This document shows positions 9,301-18,271 of a DNA stretch of 64,000 nt, in pieces (the first letter of the stretch is position 1; every line of letters begins with the position of its first letter). Position numbers and translations under genes: made by a program. The notes beneath the pieces were generated by a model, which was not told the origin of the DNA, ran no database searches, and was given only the letters and a program-made list of their open reading frames with translations. Origin of the DNA: a bacterium M00.F.Ca.ET.205.01.1.1 (GTDB lineage Bacteria; Pseudomonadota; Alphaproteobacteria; Rhizobiales; Rhizobiaceae); NCBI GenBank assembly GCA_004791255.1, contig SRUQ01000001.1, positions 62,001 to 126,000 of the forward strand, in the 5' to 3' direction.

Positions 9301-9323
9301 GGCTTCGCAGGATGCGAAGCCTA
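9299..9323 (-). terminator. Strong hairpin 3' of the SBP gene (attenuator or 3' stabiliser)
   Basis: Perfect 11-bp stem TAGGCTTCGCA / TGCGAAGCCTA with a 3-nt loop, 20 nt downstream of the binding-protein stop. No U-tract follows, so it is more likely a processing or stability structure or partial terminator than a full intrinsic terminator. Confidence 0.6.
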
Positions 9324-9343
9324 TTCGCCGACGGTAAGGCGCC

Positions 9344-10648
9344 TCACAGCGCCTGCGTCGTGTAGTCCCCTTCGGCTTCGTAGAGCCCATCCTCGATCTT
9401 GGTCTTGTGCACGACCTTGAGCTTGCCGCCTTCGACCTTGGAGATGTTCTGGATGCCAAAACACTGGTGGATCTTGCCGTTGAAGGTTTTCGCGCCTTGC
9501 GGATGCTCCGGACCCTCGGCGAACTCGGTCAACGCTTCGGTCGCCTCGACCAGCTTGGCGCGATCTTCCGGTCCCTTGTAGCCGGCGTCTTCCATCGCCT
9601 TCTTGACGACGTAGAGCGTTTCCCAGCAGCCGAACATATGCGAGGCGGTGGAGACGTCCTTGGGGTCGCCGACGGCGGCGCCATTGTCGTCGATGCCGAC
9701 GGCGGCGCGATAGGCTTTCTGCGCGGCGCTGTCGTCAGCCTGTGCGTAACGCGGCGAGCCTTCCCAGAAATGGCTGCCGTCGAGGAATTCCAGGCCAGGG
9801 CTGTTGATATCGGTGGCTTCGAGCGAGTCCATGAAGCCGAACAGCTGCGGCCGGTTGGAGCCATAGAACTCGCCGAGTTCCTTGACGAAGGTGAGCACGG
9901 CGGGGCCGACCATGACGTGGTAGATCACCTCGGTCTCGGCCGGGATCTGGGGGAAGTATTTGGTGAAGGAGCTCTCCGTCGGCGGGATGGCGATCTGGGC
10001 GATGACGTCGGCGCCTTGCGCCTTCAGCGCCGGCGGCAGGTAGTCGCGATGGTCGTAGCCGAAGGCGAAATCGGGGAAGATCTGCGTCACCTTCTTGCCC
10101 GCATTGGCCGCGATCCACGGCGCCATCGACTGGATCTGGCTCTTCACGTCGGTGATGCCGGGCTGGAAGACGTAGCGGTTGAGCTTGGTCGAGGCGACGT
10201 GATGGCCCTCGCTGACGACGAAATAGGGGATCTTGTTCTCGCCGGCGGCCGGCGCCGAACCGATGACGACATGCGAGAACAAAGTGCCGAAGACGATGTC
10301 GGTCTTGTGCTGCTTGGCGAATTTGGCGACCACCTCGGCGCCACGCGCGGGATCGGTGCCGTCATCCTCGATCACCAGTTCGACCGGACGGCCGCTGATG
10401 CCGCCGGCGTCGTTGATCGCCTTGACCGCGGCGGCGCTGGTCTTCTCGTACCAGCGGCCATAGGCGGCACCGATGCCGGTGCGGTGCGACTGGAAGCCGA
10501 TCTTGATCGGCGCCGAACTCTGCGCCTGTGAGTAGCGGACGAAGCCGGGCGCCATGGCGAGGCCGGCGCCGGCGGCGAGGCCCTTCAGCACGGTGCGGCG
10601 GCTGAGGGTGGATTTGGAGAGATCGAAAAACCCATTCTTGTCAGTCAC
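9344..10648 (-). CDS. Branched-chain amino-acid-type ABC importer substrate-binding protein
   Basis: 434-residue periplasmic binding protein (Peripla_BP_6, LivK/UrtA-like) for the downstream LivHMGF. It has a twin-arginine-like signal, LSRRTVLKGLAAGAGLAM, followed by IKIGFQSHRTGIGAAYGRWY. The start chosen is the GTG of VTDKNGFFDLSK, which has AGGGGA 7 nt upstream. A further in-frame extension of 50 codons has no RBS and no family similarity. The ligand is not determined; HAAT binding proteins in rhizobia also take urea, amides and aromatic acids. Confidence 0.88.
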   Translation of the reverse strand: MTDKNGFFDLSKSTLSRRTVLKGLAAGAGLAMAPGFVRYSQAQSSAPIKIGFQSHRTGIGAAYGRWYEKTSAAAVKAINDAGGISGRPVELVIEDDGTDPARGAEVVAKFAKQHKTDIVFGTLFSHVVIGSAPAAGENKIPYFVVSEGHHVASTKLNRYVFQPGITDVKSQIQSMAPWIAANAGKKVTQIFPDFAFGYDHRDYLPPALKAQGADVIAQIAIPPTESSFTKYFPQIPAETEVIYHVMVGPAVLTFVKELGEFYGSNRPQLFGFMDSLEATDINSPGLEFLDGSHFWEGSPRYAQADDSAAQKAYRAAVGIDDNGAAVGDPKDVSTASHMFGCWETLYVVKKAMEDAGYKGPEDRAKLVEATEALTEFAEGPEHPQGAKTFNGKIHQCFGIQNISKVEGGKLKVVHKTKIEDGLYEAEGDYTTQAL

Positions 10649-10801
10649 GGCAGTTCCCCTGTTTTTTGAGTTTTGACCAATGGCTGTGATGCTGCAGGCC
10701 GCCCTTTGCGGGAGCGCGGAAATTGCATGTGTACAAACTAAATCACCAAAGCCTCGACGTGGCAAGCGAGCTTTCCGCGGAGGCATGTCGTCCGCCATTT
10801 C

Positions 10802-12232
10802 TCATCCGACCGTCGGCGTGGCGAGCAGCCAGAGGCCGAAGACCGTATAGGCGATCATCAGCAGGGTGAGCGGGAACTGGCTGAGCGCGGCGCGAGAGGG
10901 CTGCGGGTGCAGGCGCCAGGCGAAACCATGCGCGACCAGGACGGCAAGCACATGGCCAAGGATGATGACGCCGGCCTGGACATTCCACAGCCACCAGGCC
11001 GAGTCAGCGCCGGCAACGATGCCGGCCTCGACCTGCATGTCGGCGGTGCCGAACAGGTTCCAGCCCAGCGCGAAGGGATCGGACAGCGCGGCAAGCGCGT
11101 ACTGGCCGTCGACGAGCAGCGCCGTCAGATAGTGGGCGACGTGATAGGCGAGCGCGATCGGCACGATCGACCACACCAGCAGCCCGGCGGCCCGGCTGAG
11201 CGGCTGATCGCTGCCGGCAAGGAGTTGGCCAAGCCAGACGGCAAACAGGAACACGCCGGCAAGCAGCAGAAAGGTCACAACGAGCCCTGATGTGCCGCTG
11301 CCGATCACGGCGGTGCGGCCGGGGAATTCGAGCGGATTGATGCCGAACAGGGCGAGCCAGAAGAAGGTCTTCGACAGGCCGTCGAAGGAGACCGAGGACA
11401 GAGCGAGCAGCAGGAAGGCGATGCCGCTGGGCGGCAATGGCTCGGCCGCCAGCAGCTTGGCGCCCGGCCAGCACAGGCCGAGCCGGCCTGCCTCGTCGCG
11501 CCCGGCAAGTGCGAAGCGGGCGAGCATGGAAAGGAAGATGCCGAGGAATTCACCGCTCCGGCTCCATCTACCATAGCCGAACATCAGCATGGCAGCGAAG
11601 GTGAACAGCCAGTAGAGGCCAGCGGCAACGGCCAGCCGCGCCGGATCGTCTGGCGCCGGATCGACAAGCTCGAACCAGGCGAAGGCGAAGAACAGAGCGA
11701 CTGCCGGCCAGCAGCCGAGCCATCGGGGAAGGCGCGTGGAGGCTTCCTCGCTCATGCCAATCAGGCGCGAGAGGAGGCGCCATGGTCCGTACCACGGATT
11801 GAGCCAGGACCAGAGATCGCCAAACATGCCCTGCAGGAGGGTGACGACGGCCCAGAGCAGCGTCCAGATGACCAGCGGCAGCGGGTTGGAGAGCGGGTCC
11901 CGGCTGCCGAGGAGGCCGGCGGCAATGAGAATTGCAAAGCCGGCAAAGGAGCTCAGGCTGACGATGGTGCGGGCGCCGTCGTTGAAGCTGAATAGCGGCA
12001 GGCGCCGGCGCCAGAAACGATCCAGCCGATCCGCCGGCAGCAGCGCCAGCACGAGGAAGCTGACGGCGACAGCGAAAGCGCCGCCGATGAGATAGTAACC
12101 GGTCGGAAGGAGCAGGACGTGGCCGCGATCGGAGGCGTGGGCGAAGGCTGGGGTGGGTGAGATGATGGCCGCAAGCAATAGCGCCAATGGCAGACGCCGG
12201 CACTCTACGGCGAAGGAACTCGAACTATCCAT
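10802..12232 (-). CDS. Polytopic membrane protein of unknown function
   Basis: 476 residues with a cleavable-looking signal (LPLALLLAAIISPTPAFAHA) and roughly ten further hydrophobic segments. I do not recognise the family. It starts 15 bp after pncB on the same strand, so it is probably cotranscribed with it. Aromatic-rich patches such as GDLWSWLNPWYGPWRLL near residue 140 and histidines in a late segment (AYHVAHYLTALL near 360) may matter. The ATG of MDSSSSFAVE is preferred over an in-frame TTG three codons earlier. A link to nicotinate or NAD salvage is only suggested by position. Confidence 0.6.
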   Translation of the reverse strand: MDSSSSFAVECRRLPLALLLAAIISPTPAFAHASDRGHVLLLPTGYYLIGGAFAVAVSFLVLALLPADRLDRFWRRRLPLFSFNDGARTIVSLSSFAGFAILIAAGLLGSRDPLSNPLPLVIWTLLWAVVTLLQGMFGDLWSWLNPWYGPWRLLSRLIGMSEEASTRLPRWLGCWPAVALFFAFAWFELVDPAPDDPARLAVAAGLYWLFTFAAMLMFGYGRWSRSGEFLGIFLSMLARFALAGRDEAGRLGLCWPGAKLLAAEPLPPSGIAFLLLALSSVSFDGLSKTFFWLALFGINPLEFPGRTAVIGSGTSGLVVTFLLLAGVFLFAVWLGQLLAGSDQPLSRAAGLLVWSIVPIALAYHVAHYLTALLVDGQYALAALSDPFALGWNLFGTADMQVEAGIVAGADSAWWLWNVQAGVIILGHVLAVLVAHGFAWRLHPQPSRAALSQFPLTLLMIAYTVFGLWLLATPTVG

Positions 12233-12247
12233 GAGTTCCAACGCGAC

Positions 12248-13552
12248 TCACACCTTGACCAATTGCTCCACGCGGTCCTTTTGCCCGAAGATCCTGAGAT
12301 AGCGCTCGATCTCTTTCAAATCCCCCGTCGCCTTGGCCGGGTTGTCCGACAGCTTCACCGCCGGTCGGCCATTGGCCTCGGTAACCTTGCAGACCAGCGA
12401 TATGGCGTCGAGGCTGTCGGTTGGCGTCGGCGCGCAGTCCTCGAAATCGTTGGTCAGGTTGGTGCCCCAGCCGAAGGACATGCGCACCTTGCCCTTGAAG
12501 TGGCGGTAGGTCTCCTCGATGGTTTCGACCTCGAGTCCGTCCGAGAAGATCAGCAGCTTCTGCCTGGGGTCCTTGCCCTTGTCGCGCCACCAGGACAGGA
12601 TCTTCTCGCCGCCCTCGATCGGCGGCGCGCTGTCGGGGCGAAAGCCGGTCCAGTCGGCCACCCAATCCGGCGCGTCGCGCAGGAAGGAGGCGGTGCCGAA
12701 AGCATCGGGCAGCACGATCAGCAGATTGCCGCCGTAGTAGCGCTGCCAGTCCTGCAGCACCTTGTAGGGCGACTGCTTCAGTTCCTTTTCGGAATTGGCC
12801 AAGGCGGCAAACACCATCGGCAGCTCATGCGCGTTGGTGCCGAGCGCTTCGAGGTCGTTGTCCATGGCCAGCAGCACATTGGAGGTGCCGGTGAAGGCCT
12901 CGCCGATGCCTTCCTTGAGCGCCTCGACGCACCACCGCTGCCACAGGAAGGAATGGCGGCGGCGGGTGCCGAAGTCGGAAATGCGGATGCCGGGCAGCGC
13001 CTTCAGGCGCTCGGTCTTGGCCCACATCTTGGCCTTGGCGCGGGCATAGAGCACGTCGAGCGCGAAGGGGCCGAAGGCGCGCATGGCGGCGCGGGACCGC
13101 ATCTCGTTGATGATGGCGAGCGCCGGAATTTCCCACAGCGTGGTGTACATCCACGGGCCGCTGAAAGAGAGTTCGTATTGGCCGTCGCGTTTGGACAGCT
13201 CGTAGTCCGGCAGCCGGAAGCCTTCCAGCCAGGCGAGGAATTCCGGCTCGAAGATCTGCTTGCGGCCGTAGAAGTTGTTACCACCCAGCCAGATCATCTC
13301 CTTCTTGGAGAAGCGCAAGGTGCGGGCATGGTCGAGCTGGTCGCGCAACTCGCCTTCGTCGATGTCGTCGGCAAGGCGCACCGACGTGGTGCGGTTGATC
13401 AGCGAGAAGGTGGCGTCGACCTTGGGGTACATGCCCCAGATCATCTGCAGCATCAGAAGCTTGTAGAAATCCGTATCGAGCAAGCTGCGCACGATCGGGT
13501 CGAGCTTCCAGGTGTGGTTGTAGACGCGCCGCGCAATATCGGTCTTAGCCAT
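12248..13552 (-). CDS. pncB: Nicotinate phosphoribosyltransferase
   Basis: 434-residue cytoplasmic enzyme that joins nicotinate to PRPP (with ATP) to make nicotinate mononucleotide. N-terminal [16 protein letters not shown] near residue 23, [15 protein letters not shown] near 190 (phosphate/PRPP-binding), GTSNVLLAM near 220 and the C-terminal [13 protein letters not shown] and [12 protein letters not shown] segments are all classical PncB signatures. Length is normal. It forms, with pncA at 2660, a nicotinamide-to-NaMN salvage route in the same window. Confidence 0.95.
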   Translation of the reverse strand: MAKTDIARRVYNHTWKLDPIVRSLLDTDFYKLLMLQMIWGMYPKVDATFSLINRTTSVRLADDIDEGELRDQLDHARTLRFSKKEMIWLGGNNFYGRKQIFEPEFLAWLEGFRLPDYELSKRDGQYELSFSGPWMYTTLWEIPALAIINEMRSRAAMRAFGPFALDVLYARAKAKMWAKTERLKALPGIRISDFGTRRRHSFLWQRWCVEALKEGIGEAFTGTSNVLLAMDNDLEALGTNAHELPMVFAALANSEKELKQSPYKVLQDWQRYYGGNLLIVLPDAFGTASFLRDAPDWVADWTGFRPDSAPPIEGGEKILSWWRDKGKDPRQKLLIFSDGLEVETIEETYRHFKGKVRMSFGWGTNLTNDFEDCAPTPTDSLDAISLVCKVTEANGRPAVKLSDNPAKATGDLKEIERYLRIFGQKDRVEQLVKV

Positions 13553-13702
13553 GTCTCAACACCGCCTTCGCTGCCTGCCATTCCACAACCGCGACAGGCC
13601 TCATAGCATCGAATTGTCCGGAACGCTGCCCGCTTTCAGGCTGGCCCGACAAAAAGAAACGCCTGCATGCGGCTCAAAGCCTATCGGTGCGGGTAGCAGA
13701 AG

Positions 13703-14677
13703 TCAGCCCTCCGTCCTGGCGCCGATGACCCTGAGCGCCGGGCGCTTGCGGCGGCTGACGAGACGGCCGGCGACAGGAGCGTCGGCACGGCTGTCGTCCT
13801 GCGCCTTCTCCGCGAACAGCCAGTCGACGAACACCTGCACGATCGGCGTCGCCCGCATCTCGTTGCGGCAGACGATGTAGAAATCGTCGACCGCCGGCAC
13901 CGACAGGCTGAACGGCGCGACCAGCATGCCCCTGGCCAGCAGCGCGCTTGCCGTCACCGAATCGCCCAGCGCTACACCATGGCCGTGCACCGCCGCCTCG
14001 GTCGCCATGCGCGCATCGCCGAGATGGTGGCGGCGGCCACGCTCGAGGTCCAGCGCATCGGCGGCGGCCAGCCAGGTGTGCCATTCGCGGCCGTCGTCGC
14101 CATGCAGGAAGACATGGTCGGCGAGATCCCTGACGCTGCGGATCGGCCGGTTGTTGATCAAGGTCGGGCTGACCACCGGAAACAGTTCGAGGCCGGACCA
14201 TTTGCGCATCCAGCAATCGGTCCAGCTGCCGTCGCCATAGTGCACGCAGACATCGATATGCGGCGCCCTGATATCCCTGGGATCGTTGGACGGGATCAGC
14301 GTCAGCTGGATGTCGGGATATTGCGCAGTGAAGCTGCCGAGCCGCGGCGTCATCCACAGCAAGAGCAGCGCCGGCACGCAGGACACCGACAGCGCGCCGC
14401 TGCTCGCCGGCCGCGTCAGCCGTTGCGTGGCGGCGGCGATGCCGTCGAAGGCGGTCGACACCGCCGGCAGGAGTTCGGCGCCATGCGGCGTCAGTTTGAC
14501 CCGCTGGCCGGCACGCTCGAACAGCTTGACGCCAAGCGACTGTTCGAGCGCCTTGATCTGGTGGCTGATGGCGCCATGGGTGACATTCAGTTCGCTCGCC
14601 GCCTTGGTCAGGGAACCATGGCGTGCCGTGGCCTCGAAGGCGCGCAACGGGTTGAGGGGCGGCAGGCGCTTGGCCAT
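13703..14677 (-). CDS. LysR-family regulator (GcvA-like)
   Basis: 324 residues. The N-terminal winged HTH (LRAFEATARHGSLTKAASELNVTHGAISHQIKALE) begins PLNPLRAFEA, the layout of the GcvA subgroup; an effector-binding domain follows. It diverges from the agmatinase-family gene, so it is the likely regulator of that operon. An ATG four codons upstream (14689) is also possible, but it would sit directly against the palindrome at 14693-14711. The C-terminal end carries an Arg-rich tail. Confidence 0.85.
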   Translation of the reverse strand: MAKRLPPLNPLRAFEATARHGSLTKAASELNVTHGAISHQIKALEQSLGVKLFERAGQRVKLTPHGAELLPAVSTAFDGIAAATQRLTRPASSGALSVSCVPALLLLWMTPRLGSFTAQYPDIQLTLIPSNDPRDIRAPHIDVCVHYGDGSWTDCWMRKWSGLELFPVVSPTLINNRPIRSVRDLADHVFLHGDDGREWHTWLAAADALDLERGRRHHLGDARMATEAAVHGHGVALGDSVTASALLARGMLVAPFSLSVPAVDDFYIVCRNEMRATPIVQVFVDWLFAEKAQDDSRADAPVAGRLVSRRKRPALRVIGARTEG

Positions 14678-14692
14678 CGGGGTCCACATTGA

Positions 14693-14711
14693 TTGTGAGA
14701 TTTTCTCACAA
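14693..14711. promoter_or_regulatory. Perfect palindrome, candidate LysR operator
   Basis: TTGTGAGA-TTT-TCTCACAA, 8-bp arms around a 3-bp spacer, immediately upstream of the LysR start and about 175 bp upstream of the divergent agmatinase gene. LysR proteins usually bind T-N11-A dyads and repress their own gene. Position and symmetry fit autoregulation plus control of the divergent operon. Confidence 0.55.
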
Positions 14712-14885
14712 GAAACACCCTAACAATATCAATTGATTTTTCAATGCCGCTGCCGGACACTTTGCTCCAGAACAGCATCAAGACGTGAAATCTGCGGGCG
14801 GCCAGCGGGACAGCGACCCGGCCGGATGACGGCCATTTCGCCAGGCATCCGGTGGCCGCACTGCGTCAGCTGAAGAGGAGCGGAT

Positions 14886-15947
14886 ATGGGTTATGATCGT
14901 GGCAAGCTCGACGCGCTGCGCCGCAAATATGGCGAAAGCCATGGCGGCGAGATGTTCGACCCGAAGTTCCGCAAGGTTGCCGACAAGATCTTCTCCAAGA
15001 GCGGCACCAGGCTGGCGCCCTATTCCGGCATCCCGACCTTCCTTGCCGCCCCCTACCGCGAGATTGCGGCCGAGAACCCGGATTTCGGCGACCTGCAGGT
15101 GGCGATCATCGGCGTGCCGATGGACCTCGGCGTCACCAACCGGCCGGGCTCGCGCTTCGGGCCAAGGGCGCTGCGCGCAATCGAGCGCATCGGCCCCTAC
15201 AATCACGTGCTGGAATGCGCCCCGACGCATGAGCTGAGGGTCGCCGACATCGGCGACACGCCGTTCCGCAGCCGCTACCGGCTGGAGGCCAGCCACGAGG
15301 ACATCGAGCGCCGCACCAACCAGATCGTCGATGCCGGCGTCATACCCTTGTCGGTCGGCGGCGACCATTCGATCAGCCATCCGATCCTGAAGGCAGTCGG
15401 CAGACAAGCGCCGGTCGGGCTGATCCATATCGACGCCCATTGCGACACCAGTGGCCTGTTCGATATGACCAAGTTCCACCACGGCGGACCGTTCCGCAAC
15501 GCGGTGCTGGACGGCGTGCTCGATCCGACACGCACCATCCAGATCGGCATCCGCGGTTCGGCCGAATACCTCTGGGAATTCACCTATGAGTCGGGGATGA
15601 CGGTGGTGCATGCCGAGGAGGTGACCGGTCTCGGCATCCCGGCCATCATCGAGAAGGCACGCAAGATTGTCGGCGACGGGCCGACCTACATCTCCTTCGA
15701 CATCGACAGCGTAGACCCGGCCTTCGCGCCAGGCACCGGCACGCCGGAAGTCGGCGGGCTGACGACGCGCGAAGTGCTCGAACTGCTGCGCGGCCTGAAG
15801 GGCCTCAACATCGTCGGCGGCGACGTCGTCGAGGTGGCGCCGCAATACGACGCGACCACCAACACCGCCCATGCCGCCGCCCAGGTGCTGTTCGAGATCC
15901 TCAGCCTGATGGTGTTCAGCCCGGCAGTCACCGGCAAAGGAGCCTGA
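14886..15947 (+). CDS. Agmatinase/ureohydrolase family protein
   Basis: 353-residue Mn-dependent ureohydrolase that removes urea from a guanidino compound. Metal ligands are visible: GGDHS (H161), DAHCDT (D183, H185, D187) and SFDIDSVDPAFAPG (D272, D274). About 40-50 extra N-terminal residues compared with E. coli SpeB put it in a longer subgroup, which includes guanidinobutyrase- and guanidinopropionase-like enzymes, so agmatine is not certain. RBS AAGAGGAG precedes ATG. It leads an operon with amino-acid and polyamine importers. The urea it releases could feed the urease encoded 35 kb away. Confidence 0.87.
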   Translation: MGYDRGKLDALRRKYGESHGGEMFDPKFRKVADKIFSKSGTRLAPYSGIPTFLAAPYREIAAENPDFGDLQVAIIGVPMDLGVTNRPGSRFGPRALRAIERIGPYNHVLECAPTHELRVADIGDTPFRSRYRLEASHEDIERRTNQIVDAGVIPLSVGGDHSISHPILKAVGRQAPVGLIHIDAHCDTSGLFDMTKFHHGGPFRNAVLDGVLDPTRTIQIGIRGSAEYLWEFTYESGMTVVHAEEVTGLGIPAIIEKARKIVGDGPTYISFDIDSVDPAFAPGTGTPEVGGLTTREVLELLRGLKGLNIVGGDVVEVAPQYDATTNTAHAAAQVLFEILSLMVFSPAVTGKGA

Positions 15948-16026
15948 CGTTCAAGGACAAGGCGGCCGCCGCGCTGGAGCCGGCGGCCGACCCAACAATG
16001 AAAAGCTTCCAGACAGGGGAATGACA

Positions 16027-16833
16027 ATGACCATCCATACATCGCTCAAATCATCCATCGCCGCCGCGCTGCTGCTTGCCGCCGGTCTCGGCTTCGCCAC
16101 GCAGGCCGCCAAGGCCGACGCGCTGGCTGACATCACCAAGGCCGGCGTCATCAATGTCGGCGTCTTTGCCGACTTCCCGCCCTTTTCTTCGGCCAGCGCC
16201 GATATGAGCCTCAAGGGCTACGACATGGATGTCGCCCAATACATCGCCGATACGCTCAAGGTGAAGCTCAACCCGGTCGCGGTCACCGGCCAGAATCGCA
16301 TCCCGTACCTCAACGACCACCGCGTCGACATACTGATGAGCGTCGGCTATTCGAAGGAGCGTGAGCAGGTCATCGACTTCGCCGTTGCCTACGCGCCCTA
16401 CTATATCGCGGTGATCGGCCCGGCGGCGATGACGGTCAAGGGCAAGGAAGACCTTGCCGACAAGTCGATCGCCGTCAATCGTGGTACGCTCGAAGACACC
16501 TCGCTGACCGAGGCAGCCCCGGCATCGGCCGATATCAAGCGCTTCGACAACTACAATTCGGTGATCCAGGCCTTCATCTCCGGCCAGACCCAGCTGATGG
16601 TGGTCGGCAACGATGTCGGCGCCCAGGTGCTGGCCAAGCAGGACGCGCTGAAGCCGGAGCAGAAGTTCCAGCTGCTGACCTCGCCGTCGCATATAGGCCT
16701 CAACAAGAACGAAGACGGGCTCAAGAAGGCGGTCAACGACGCCGTCGCCAAGATGCTGGCGGACGGCAAGCTGGACGAAAGCTCGAAGGCTTGGCTGAAG
16801 ACGCAGCTCAACCCCGACAACCTCAAGGATTGA
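16027..16833 (+). CDS. Polar amino-acid ABC importer substrate-binding protein
   Basis: 268-residue periplasmic SBP_bac_3 protein. It has a signal peptide (SIAAALLLAAGLGFATQAAKA) and the family start ITKAGVINVGVFADFPPF, with Asp in SLKGYDMDVAQ for the ligand amino group. The second ATG is chosen because AGGGGA lies 6 nt before it; the first ATG touches the RBS. It is followed after 6 bp by its permease. The likely ligand is a basic or guanidino compound, given the agmatinase upstream. Confidence 0.88.
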   Translation: MTIHTSLKSSIAAALLLAAGLGFATQAAKADALADITKAGVINVGVFADFPPFSSASADMSLKGYDMDVAQYIADTLKVKLNPVAVTGQNRIPYLNDHRVDILMSVGYSKEREQVIDFAVAYAPYYIAVIGPAAMTVKGKEDLADKSIAVNRGTLEDTSLTEAAPASADIKRFDNYNSVIQAFISGQTQLMVVGNDVGAQVLAKQDALKPEQKFQLLTSPSHIGLNKNEDGLKKAVNDAVAKMLADGKLDESSKAWLKTQLNPDNLKD

Positions 16834-16839
16834 GTTCCC

Positions 16840-17496
16840 GTGGCCTTCGGCTGGCTTTCAGGTGCGGCGGGCGATATCGCGCACGGTGCGGCCACGACGA
16901 TCCTGTTGATCGTCGTGACCACGCTGGCGGGAACCGTGCTCAGCATCCTGGGCGCCGCCGGGCGTCGAAACGGCCCCGTGCTGCTCAAACGGGCGATCGC
17001 CTCTTATGTCGAGGTGATGCGCAACACACCGTTCCTGGTGCAGCTGTTCTTCATCTTCTTCGGGCTGCCGAGCCTTGGCGTGCGGCTCGATCCGGTGCTG
17101 GCCGCCATGCTTGCGATGACGCTCAACATGGCGGCCTACACGATCGAGATCGTCGGCGCCGGGCTTGACGCGGTGCCCGGCGGGCAGACGGAAGCGGCGC
17201 TCGCGCTTGGGCTGCGACCGCGCCAGGTGTTCATCAAGATCGTGCTGCCGCAGGCGCTCAAGGTGATCTATCCGGCGCTGACCAGCCAGATCGTCATCAT
17301 GATGCTGGAGTCCGCCGTCGTGTCGCAGATCGCCGTGCGGGAACTGACCTACGAGGCCGACATGCTGCAGGCGCGCACCTTCCGCTCCTTCGAGACCTAT
17401 TTTGTCGTCACGCTGGTCTATCTCGCCATGTCGATGGGCCTGCGCCGGCTTCTGGTCACGGGTGGACGTCGCGCGCTGGGGGCTGGTGTCACATGA
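16840..17496 (+). CDS. Polar amino-acid ABC importer permease (HisM/GlnP type), first
   Basis: 218-residue permease with about five membrane segments. It has the PAAT signature SYVEVMRNTPFLVQLFFIFFG near residue 50 and the cytoplasmic EAA loop EAALALGLRPRQVFIKIVLPQAL near 115. The start is GTG, 6 bp after the SBP stop. Its stop overlaps the ATG of the second permease by 4 bp. No PAAT-type ATPase gene follows. Confidence 0.9.
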   Translation: MAFGWLSGAAGDIAHGAATTILLIVVTTLAGTVLSILGAAGRRNGPVLLKRAIASYVEVMRNTPFLVQLFFIFFGLPSLGVRLDPVLAAMLAMTLNMAAYTIEIVGAGLDAVPGGQTEAALALGLRPRQVFIKIVLPQALKVIYPALTSQIVIMMLESAVVSQIAVRELTYEADMLQARTFRSFETYFVVTLVYLAMSMGLRRLLVTGGRRALGAGVT

Positions 17497-18140
17497 TCGA
17501 ATTCACCCTCTGGGATATCGTTCGCAACCTGCTGCTGGCCGCCCGCTGGACCGTGCTTCTGTCGTTGGCCGCCTTCGTTGGCGGCGGCATCGTCGGCATG
17601 GTCGTGCTGTTTTTCAGGATTGCCAAAAACAAATGGAGCCGGCGCTTCGCCTCCGGCTACATCGCGCTGTTCCAGGGCACGCCGCTGTTGATGCAGCTGT
17701 TCCTGATGTTCTTCGGCCTGCCGATGCTCGGCCTGCGCATCGAGCCGTGGACGGCCGCCGTGCTCGGCCTGACCTTCTTCGCCAGTGCCTACCTGGCCGA
17801 GATCTGGCGCAGCGGCGTCGATGCGCTGCCGCGCGGCCAGTGGGACGCCGGCGCCAGCCTCGGCCTGCACTACCTGCAGGAACTGCGGCTGATCATCCTG
17901 CCGCAGGCGTTTTCGATCACCCGTGCACCGACGGTCGGCTTCCTGGTGCAGCTGATCAAATCGACGGCGCTAACATCGATCATCGGCTTCGAGGAGCTGG
18001 TCAGGACATCCAACGCCATCAACAACGCGACCTTCGAGCCGTTCAAGGTCTATGGGCTGGTGGCGCTGATCTTCTTCGTCATGTGCTTTCCGCTGACGCA
18101 ATACGCCCGCGCGCTCGAACAACGAGCGGCGGCCCACTAA
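17493..18140 (+). CDS. Polar amino-acid ABC importer permease (HisM/GlnP type), second
   Basis: 215-residue partner permease with IALFQGTPLLMQLFLMFFGLP near residue 56 and EAA loop GASLGLHYLQELRLIILPQAF near 122. It ends in a basic tail (ARALEQRAAAH). A decayed copy of its C-terminal third lies at 23222-23484. The next gene is a polyamine-type SBP after a 131-bp gap holding a palindromic repeat, not an ATPase. Confidence 0.9.
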   Translation: MIEFTLWDIVRNLLLAARWTVLLSLAAFVGGGIVGMVVLFFRIAKNKWSRRFASGYIALFQGTPLLMQLFLMFFGLPMLGLRIEPWTAAVLGLTFFASAYLAEIWRSGVDALPRGQWDAGASLGLHYLQELRLIILPQAFSITRAPTVGFLVQLIKSTALTSIIGFEELVRTSNAINNATFEPFKVYGLVALIFFVMCFPLTQYARALEQRAAAH

Positions 18141-18187
18141 CGCAATTCCAGGAAAAGTGCGGGGCGGTTGTCCGCCCGGGATTGCGA
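18141..18187. repeat. Rhizobial palindromic intergenic element
   Basis: CGCAAT (18141-18146) pairs with ATTGCG (18181-18186), enclosing GGGCGG-TTGT-CCGCCC (18162-18177). The motif CAATTCCAGGAAAAGTG followed by CGGTT...CCG is, from my recollection, a common intergenic repeat in Rhizobium and Mesorhizobium. A partial reverse copy is at 59002-59017. Confidence 0.65.
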
Positions 18188-18271
18188 AAAAGGAAGCTGA
18201 GCCGCGGAGCGGCAAAGCGTGGAACCAAAGGGAACCCGCCGGCAAGCCGGCATCATAAAAGGAGAAGCCAG

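Noticed and set aside
17402..18271. N-terminal extension of the PotD-like protein covering the second permease
   Set aside because: The extension is in the wrong phase for the permease and of low complexity; a strong RBS lies directly before the MSRLITTSL start.
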